NCBI RefSeq assembly: GCF_003589595.1
Contig: NW_020653945.1
Span: 11,073,000-11,136,999, forward strand
DNA length: 64,000 nucleotides
Direction of reading: 5' to 3'
Source: Hyposmocoma kahamanoa
Lineage: Eukaryota; Arthropoda; Insecta; Lepidoptera; Cosmopterigidae
This document shows, one piece after another, positions 56,956 through 64,000 of the stretch (positions within the stretch are counted from its first letter, which is position 1; each line of letters begins with the position of its first letter). A program made the position numbers and the translations under genes. A model generated the notes under the pieces. It had not been told where the DNA came from. It saw only the letters and a list, made by a program, of their open reading frames with translations, and made no database searches.

Positions 56956-58023
56956 CATCATTATCAGATGATGGTGTTGATAAGGCACTGAGTACAAATT
57001 TAGAATTATTACTTTTTCTTCAAATAACCTGAAGAAAATTCATGTTACTAAGAAAAGGCTTCATATACTAAAGAATGAGCCAGTCTTTTTAAACAATTTC
57101 GTAATGTACACGTTAAATTTGAATATTATTACCGGTAGCTTTTAACGCCAGATGATCGAATCAATGTCAGTAATGTCATTCCCAAACGACACTGATTGAT
57201 CTGTAGTTGTCTTTGAAAATCCTTCAACTCCATCCGGGGCACCCGCGATTATTGCGAGTGTGGCCATGGCAAGGGTGCCCAGGAGTTGAAGGATTATTAA
57301 ATAGAATTGCAGATCAAAGGGTCATTTGGAAACAACATTACTGATATTGATTCGTTTATCTGGCATTGAAACCTGCCATTGATAACATTAAAATTAAACC
57401 TATAGAAAATTACGAAATTGTAGAAAAACACTGGCCCTTTTCCTGGTAACATGAATTTTATTCAGGTTGTAAATAAATTTTATTGAATGTCAAGATGTTT
57501 CACCACTATGATATTCAATTATTTTTTATGAAATTACTCCACTAGTTAGTTATAATTGTACCAAGTGTTATTTCTTCAGGTTATTTGGAAAAAAGTAACA
57601 ACTCTAAATTAGCATTCTGTGTCTTATTTTGCATCAAGCCTCAATGTCTCGATAAACCCACCGTATGTCCTCGTGGTTAACATTTGAGTTTCTACAATTT
57701 ATCTTCAGAAAACATCCCTGGAGATAGCGTAGTGTATCGTAGTTATTCAACTGCCAATGAAAACAACAATGAACTAAATTTTCGTGTTTGACGTTCTCAA
57801 CAAAATCATTTAATCAATGATATCACCGTTAATTTAAGTAAAATACAAATTTAAAAGATCGCTAAGGTACAAATAGATCAAAAAGCAATTAAGTAATTTT
57901 TGGTTATCTGAAAAATTATGAATAACACTATCTTTCTTAAGTTTATTGGGACAAATAAACCAATACTTTAAAACAATTTTCGAAAGTGAACGTTATATTC
58001 AAAAATATCATAACAATTTAAAA

Positions 58024-58069
58024 TTTGGTGGCGTTTTTAAATTAAGGTGGTAACACAAACGCCACCAAA
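58024..58069. repeat. 13-bp inverted TTTGGTGGCGTTT pair
   Basis: TTTGGTGGCGTTT (58024-58036) and AAACGCCACCAAA (58057-58069). Similar GCCACCAAA words stand at 54755-54965 and 58250-58450; unclassified repeat. Confidence 0.5.
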
Positions 58070-59111
58070 ACCACCAAATTTGAGCCACGTAAGATGAAAT
58101 CTCAAAAAATAAATTACGGGAAAAAAAGTACAAGCTTAAAAATCAAACCGAGACGATTAAATTGTGATAAAATAATGACAAAATTAGTCTCTTAATTTGG
58201 TTTCAGAATACGACCTTAGGATAAAACAAAAATTGAGCCCAAATGGAGCCAGGAAAGCTGAATATTTTTTGTCCCACGTGCCACCAAGGGGCATATAATT
58301 ACTTTTTTGGCGGGAAATGGAACCCAGTGCCCATGTTTTTCGCTGCCAGGTCCTAATACACGACTGAGGCTTGCGCGGGGCAAGAACGTAATGGTTTAAA
58401 GTTAAGCTACTTACCAGTTGCAACCAGTTGCATATTTGCCACCAAAACTACAATTTTCGCGTGGACAAAGTTTCATCAAATACCCAGTCTCCCACATACT
58501 GGTAAGTCCCATCCCAAATACTTTCAATGATTTTAGTTAGTGCTTCTAATAGTGAATAACATACATGGAATTGTTTTTCTTAAAAGCGTACACATTTTAC
58601 CAGAACAACTATTTTATACAATGAAACCGAAAGTGGACACACCAGCAAAATTGAAAATCGGGACATTAATATTTTTTATTCATTATTATTGTACAATGAA
58701 TTTTCTGAAATTCTTGCCCTAAACTCATTTTACGTCTAATTAAACTATAAAAAATAAATCATTAATATTTCTTCACTTTACACCAGGCTGAGGCCTGGAC
58801 ACGCAAAATTTACGCATGAGATATTCACCCTAATCTAGCTAATGTTACGATGCTTTTCAAATAAGCAAATGCCGACGGGCTACAGAAAATTGTAAGCCCG
58901 TTAAATAAACATAAGGCTCCAGGCTTAGAATAAACGCTCCAGGCGTGAATTGTACACTTGTACTGGATATGAAGGTAATAACAATAGAATTACCTCCGAC
59001 ATAGCTTATTAACACTTGTGTTTTGACTGCTGAACACCCGGAGTAATTAAATATAGGAATTGTTAGGCCCGTTTTTCAAAAACGTAGCAATTTTTTGTAA
59101 TGTAAAATCAA

Positions 59112-59345
59112 GTGACGGGACGAACAAGTAGTCGCACGCCTGATGGTAAGCTACACACCTGTCCATAACAATTGCAGTGCCACTCAAAGCTTTAAATCGC
59201 TAAAATCTGAGGGACAGTGCCACTGCGCCCGACACCCTGAGATATAAGTTGACAAGTCCCATGCGCCTATAATTTCACCTGCACCCTTACCCTTCAAAAC
59301 CGGAACACAGTAATGCCGACATCACTGCTTGACTGCAGAAATACG
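59112..59345 (-). repeat. Dispersed repeat family A
   Basis: Antisense copy GTGACGGGACGAACAAG .. CAGTAATGCCGACATCACTG, shorter at its sense 5' end. Confidence 0.65.
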
Positions 59346-60354
59346 CACTTGGTATTCATTATTTACTTTTGAACTAGGGGTCACTAAACCGGCACACAAC
59401 ACTCACGATATCCAGCAACTTGTCAGGCGATACTCGATGTCACTGACGTCTTAAGTTGTAATTAAATAAAATACGTAATTAAGTCCCGATTTTTTTAAAT
59501 CAAATGATATATGTAAATCGTGAAGGTTTCACTAATTTGTTCGCATAAGGTTGGTCTTGTACTTAATGCTAATAAAACGAAACGTTAGATACGTTTTGTT
59601 TTATTGGCATTAAATACACGCGAGCTTATGTCACAATACTAAATCAAGTCAAGAACTTAAACTTTGCACACGAACACCAGTGTCCAATCTCAATAAATGA
59701 ACGTGCTCATAGATAAAACAAGTGGATAGGCTAACGTATCTTTACAACAGATAATCATATAAAATAAGACTGAACATATTGATACTTATTGTGACAACCT
59801 GAAAGCAATTCTTGTAATTTTTTTATTATAAATAATAAAATACACCTTACCCTATATAACGTGACTGTATACACTCAGCGGTACGGAATCTTGGCCAAAC
59901 ACAAATTTCGCGATTGCAAAAGTTTTAAGTGTTTCTAATATTTTAGTTATATTTGTAAGATTACTAACACTATTGGACCTTAAAAAAATGTGTTGTCTGA
60001 ATAAATAATTATATTATATACTAACTTATTAATAAGTATTTCTCACGATCCTTTCATGTACAAAAAATGTTTACCCTTATTTTAAGAGGTTATTTTCATC
60101 CATTATTTTTGTGTGTACTGTCACTCAATTTTTAAGTTATCGCAATAATCAAACGTGCCCAAATTTCCATCCGATGAACAGTATGAACTACTGCCTAACT
60201 TCTTAAAGTTACCTTGATAGAATTTGTGGAAAGCCCCTAAAAATATTAAAAACTGACCCCTAAAATTAAACTAAAGTATACGTTCAAGAGCGAGGCAAAT
60301 GTGACACAATTTTATGCCGTTTGCGGTGAGTGGGAAAATAAGGCGATAAATAAA

Positions 60355-60910
60355 TACAATAATAATTATTTACCTTTTATTTCAAACTAAAGTTAACTAT
60401 TTATTAACAATTTTCTTATTAACTATGTTACTAACAATGAAATTTAATTAATTATTTAATTCCTTATTACATGAGGCTATTTGGAACGTATGTGTCACAC
60501 ATTCTAGTATTTTACTATGAGGCAATCTACCCGCTCCAGAATGGTGTTCAGAAGACCGCTGGTGCTGTCCTGCACACCCTGCATCACTGAAGCTACCCGC
60601 TTGCGCAGGATAGTCTGAAAATTATCAACGCGCACCTCAGCAAACATACGGTACAGATAATCGGGGTAACCCCGACACCATTATTATATCGTATTCGTAG
60701 GTCATCCGTCTGCGAGTACACTTGGTCCACAGGTTGCACGTATAAGAAGGTTCGGCAGTATACCTGGAACAAGGTTGTTTCGACTTCTATTTTACAACGT
60801 GCAAACCTGCGCGCCAGCATGTTGCTTCCCACCGATAATACCATAACCATAAGCTCCCTCTGTATGTCCAGGTCGTCAGAGAGGACGCGTTGACCCAGTG
60901 CCCTAAGCAT
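60355..60910 (-). mobile_element. 3' fragment of the 48.9-53.1 kb LINE family
   Basis: Minus strand reads MLARRFARCKIEVETTLFQV YC, then LRIRYNNGVG and KRVASVMQGVQDSTSGLLNT ILERVDCL, matching the C-terminal part of the LINE at 48853-53090 (MLARRFAYCSTEAKITLCRA YC..). Confidence 0.75.
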
Positions 60911-61084
60911 ATAATAAACTGATGATACAGGTTTATACGTAAATCCTAAAGAAATAAAATAAATCCTTAAGGCGGGTCACCGGAGAAGAAGCGGAAAAAA
61001 CTGTTTTGCTATACAAATGGTTTAGGTAGTTACTATTAAAAAATACGTCTTATAAAAAATATATGATACACCTAAGGATATTAT

Positions 61085-61330
61085 AAACTCTGGAACCGAG
61101 TCGATCTCGTACTGTACGGTTTCAGAGGAGCTTTCTCACACGTTTAATTAGGTTGTGGAATGAACTCCCTGTCGGGGTATTCCCGCAGGAATAACAGCAA
61201 GGAGTCCTTCAAAAGGGGTTTGAGAAGGGTCCTAAAGGGTTGGCAACGCACTCGTGACGCCCCTGGTGTTGCGGGCGTACATAGTAGACCTGTGTCGGTC
61301 GATCATGACCCATGCGTAATGTGATCGCTT
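61085..61330 (+). mobile_element. LINE C-terminal fragment
   Basis: Plus frames give RLWNELP-like GCGMNSLSGYSR, SFKRGLRRVLKGWQRTRDAP and GVAGVHSRPVSVDHD, a typical LINE ORF2 end. A related tail, GACCGCTTTCCATCAGGCGG .. (A)n, lies at 62005-62075 and may be the same copy interrupted. Confidence 0.55.
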
Positions 61331-61339
61331 CAAATGATT

Positions 61340-63130
61340 CGATCATATGTACGATATTTTAGCGGGTATATGGCGTATAAAAGTGTCAAATTACACAATT
61401 AGCTTTTATTCTTTCCTGCTGATGTGTAATGCGTCTATAGTTAAATGTGTCATTGATAAACCACACTTAGGACACTAAAATTTCTTTCTAGGAAAAGTAA
61501 TGGTGTTACAAAACAAAAATACATAACAAAAAAGTTATGAGCATTCAAAATAAATAAATTAGTAATTTATTATTAATTAATATTTTAATATTGGTATTAA
61601 CTTACAAAATTACCATGTAATGGACACTATGCCACGGAGCAATTAGGATGAATGATTGATAGACTCATTGATTCGATAACCCTTCTTTATTTTTTTTTAA
61701 ATTTGCTTGACTTTTTGGTTCGATCGAACGAAAGTTCTATCGAACAAATGTTCGGCCCAAACGAACAGTGAGAAGGCGAACCGTGTCGTGAGTGGAGACT
61801 TCATGTGAGAGTGAACGAAACAACAATAACATTGTAAATTGTTGAGTAATCTCTAAAATTATTACGATAAAGTTGAATATTGCGCGCATGACCCATGAAA
61901 CTCTAAAATGATCGGGTTATTTAGAAGCTAGTAACCGGGTTATCGGGTCACAGGTGCTGTTCGAATCATTTTGATTCGATCGAACACGATCGAGACACAT
62001 CTAGTTCATAGGCGAAGGTGACCGCTTTCCATCAGGCGGGCCGTATGCTTGTTTGCTGCCTACATAATATAAAAAAATCATCTAATGAACATGCTAATTC
62101 GCTACATGATAGGATGTACGCGGCGTACGGGCGTACAGTACGCCCGTTGCCCCGTCATCAGTCGCTATCGGGCGCTTGTCAACTTCGGATCTATGTCAAA
62201 TTTTCTCCACCTGTTCTTGTTTTATTCATTTTTATTTTAAGCGCGCAGTTTACGGGGCGCGAGGGGCGACCTCTCACGCCTAACCTCCAAAAATCTAGGC
62301 TCACGTTGATATACCTCGCCTTAAATCCTTTATTAACGACTCTCATGCACACTACAATAACTCACAGCGCCACGAAGGCTCGCTGTGTTCACTACACATA
62401 CATTTACTTTTATACAAAAGGAGTGGTGAACGTAAAAACTTATTTAAGTTCTTGTTGCACTGTAAACTTTTATAGCTCCTGCGAGTAATGTAATTGTAAA
62501 ATTATGTGTTCAGCTCTTTTATGCCGTGGAACAGCGCAGCTTGTGTAGTGAAAGCGCAACTGCTTTTGCTCTAACATATCGATGTTGCATCTCTTTGTCT
62601 GCGTTTTTATAAGGCTGTGATTCCATCAAACACTACCGATTGATTACCTGTATGTTACAGGTAACCTAAATTGCGGTTTCCCTGTATTCAAAGTTAAATT
62701 GTTACATCACGAAAGGTTACCATAGCTTAAGGTACCTTAAATTGTAAACGTGCACTGAATACCGAAATTCATGGTAGCTACTATGAATGTAAAGGGTTAA
62801 AACTCCAAGTTTAGTCATCACTGTATGATATCCAACGGTGATGCCGATACCTAAACGTCTTTACTTACAACTTACGTCAGACGTATTACAGATTAGGTGC
62901 CTTGCAAAATATTGTACATGCCTAAACTTTTAAATGTTATAAATAGGCATACATTTTTCCAATGCCTAGTCCCATATCTTTCTACATAAATTTTGTTCAT
63001 AGTGCCCCTCCCTCTTGGTTATACGGGGAGGGCACTATGACCTGTGCGAGCCAATGCCTAAATATACAAGAAGACAAAGTGTGTTAAATTTGAATTACCT
63101 AATGTAAAATCGACTAGCCCATTCATAGAA
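61340..63130. other. No supported gene
   Basis: Contains GTTCG/CGAAC-rich stretches (61720-61780, 61960-62000), a LINE-like tail at 62005-62075, and a hairpin with TCATAGTGCCC arms (62998-63040). Confidence 0.45.
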
Positions 63131-63144
63131 ATAAATGGATAAAA

Positions 63145-63425
63145 ATTAGACCTTGTTAATAAAGCTGTCTTTTTGGGAGTGACCTTATTAGATAGTAAAC
63201 TTCAATGATTTCCACATATATTTTGCTTGGCCAGCAGATTAAGCTCTGCTGCATACGCAGTCCGTAGAATACGTGAACTTACCGATGTTGCTACTGGTAG
63301 TTTACTTTAGTTACTTCTATAGTATAATGTCCTACGGGATTCTCATGTGGGGTAAAGTGGCAGGTATACAAACCATATTTGTGTTGCAAAAACGAGCGAT
63401 TCGTTCTGTGTACCGTATTATTTAT
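63145..63425 (+). mobile_element. LINE RT C-terminal fragment
   Basis: Plus strand: FLGVTLLDSKLQ, LSSAAYAVRRIRELTDVATG, then YSIMSYGILMWGKVAGIQTI and FVLQKRAIRSVYRI. Interrupted at its 3' side by a Jockey copy on the other strand. Confidence 0.75.
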
Positions 63426-63429
63426 TTTT

Positions 63430-64000
63430 TTATAAAAAATAAGTGCACATTTGACCTCCATCTTACCTGATGCAAAGTGACGGTGAGGTCGAGGATGTAG
63501 CATGCACACCTAAATAATACCTATTCACTCTCGCCTTGAAAAGGTCCAAGTTATAGCGTTCGGGGAATAAGTCTGCAGGCAGGGAATTCCACTCCCCAGA
63601 CGCTCGCCATACAAACGCTTCGTGCGAATCCGGGGAATATCCACAACATAGGGTTGGAACCCCCGCCGACGTCTAGTCTCCTGATAATGGAAGGGGAAGG
63701 CGGAATCAAATTATGCAATTCCATCGCACACTCCCCGTGATAAATCCTGTAGAATACCGATAAACTGGCTTTGGCTGCAGAGCCTTGAACCAATCAAAAT
63801 CGTTACGTTCAAGTAGTAGGTAAAAGAGCGTAAAGTTTGAATTGCACACAAGCTAAAAAGTGGCGATATCGGTACCCGATCTTACATAGCGTCATTACGT
63901 ATCTCCCGTTTTTTCCATAGATATAGGAAACTCTACGGCGGTGTTCAAGGCTCTGCAGCTTCGCCTCTACTAGTTCCGAGTCACCTATAAGCCTCTTAGC
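63430..64000 (-). mobile_element. Jockey-type LINE 3' end, runs off the window
   Basis: Minus strand: AKRLIGDSELVEAKLQSLEH, then after a disrupted stretch ASLSVFYRIYHGECAMELHN and LIPPSPS. Ends with a TACCATCAGG-like 3' UTR and an A-rich tail near 63430. Confidence 0.78.

Larger units (their letters stand above)
55367..57714. mobile_element. Long foldback element invaded by an RTE LINE
   Basis: 55367-55450 plus about 56980-57235 form the left arm and 57283-57714 the right arm. They pair in order (GACATTGAGGCTTGATG; AAATAACCTGAAGAAA; AATCAATRTCAGTAATG; ATCCTTCAACTCC), around a core near 57236-57282 rich in GGGGCACCCGC. Confidence 0.7.
57720..60350. other. No gene seen outside listed repeats
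   Basis: AT-rich; besides repeat family A and the GGTGGCG pair nothing is recognised. The 79-aa and 60-aa frames at 58184-58722 show no domain. Confidence 0.5.

Noticed and set aside
62018..62488. 156-aa plus-strand frame
   Set aside because: Starts in a LINE-like tail and runs through unrelated sequence; no domain or splice support.

Overview
The window looks like AT-rich nuclear DNA of a moth or butterfly (Lepidoptera). Evidence: genes split by introns with GT..AG borders; short exons in a sea of Jockey-, CR1- and RTE-type LINEs, Penelope-like elements, mariners, Harbinger/hAT/TTAA MITEs; and a tRNA-derived SINE with an (ATT)n tail. Family knowledge points to Lepidoptera; no single base proves the order. 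There is one assembly gap of 400 N (40251-40650).

Two host genes can be supported, both on the minus strand. (1) A 1-acyl-sn-glycerol-3-phosphate acyltransferase (AGPAT/LPAAT) gene fills 12878-38443 in five coding exons. All splice phases agree and the predicted protein is 289 aa with the NHxxxxD, FIDR and FPEGTR motifs. Its first intron is 18.2 kb and is a landfill of transposons. (2) Downstream, 7059-9244 holds a small three-exon gene for a 109-aa protein made almost only of a NET (extra-terminal, BET-type) domain with an acidic tail. Its introns also carry repeats.

Layout: 1-7058, repeat-poor AT-rich DNA with GC-rich and 'GATGCAAACGCG' MITE-like repeats and a perfect 21-bp-arm hairpin. 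7059-9244, NET gene. 9245-12877, MITE-like repeats. 12878-38443, AGPAT gene with nested elements in its introns: a Harbinger-type element inside a mariner (17.3-19.1 kb), Penelope-like fragments, a mariner relic, and two inverted copies of one hAT-like family (30.5-34.3 kb), one invaded by LTR-retrotransposon DNA and the other by a second hAT-like element. 38.6-39.4 kb, a TTAA-flanked element 160 bp upstream of the AGPAT start codon. 41-43.9 kb, a Jockey LINE broken by a 1.17-kb element that carries a THAP-like reading frame and has a perfect 8-bp target duplication. 44.4-46.1 kb, a LINE relic. 48.85-53.1 kb, a nearly full-length but decayed two-ORF LINE. 55.4-57.7 kb, a foldback element invaded by an RTE LINE that is itself invaded by a SINE fragment. 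58-64 kb, further LINE fragments.

The genes do not form a pathway together. AGPAT makes phosphatidic acid in the ER membrane, and the NET protein, if expressed, would be expected in the nucleus. Most of the interest lies in the nested transposons, the THAP-bearing element and the stand-alone NET gene.
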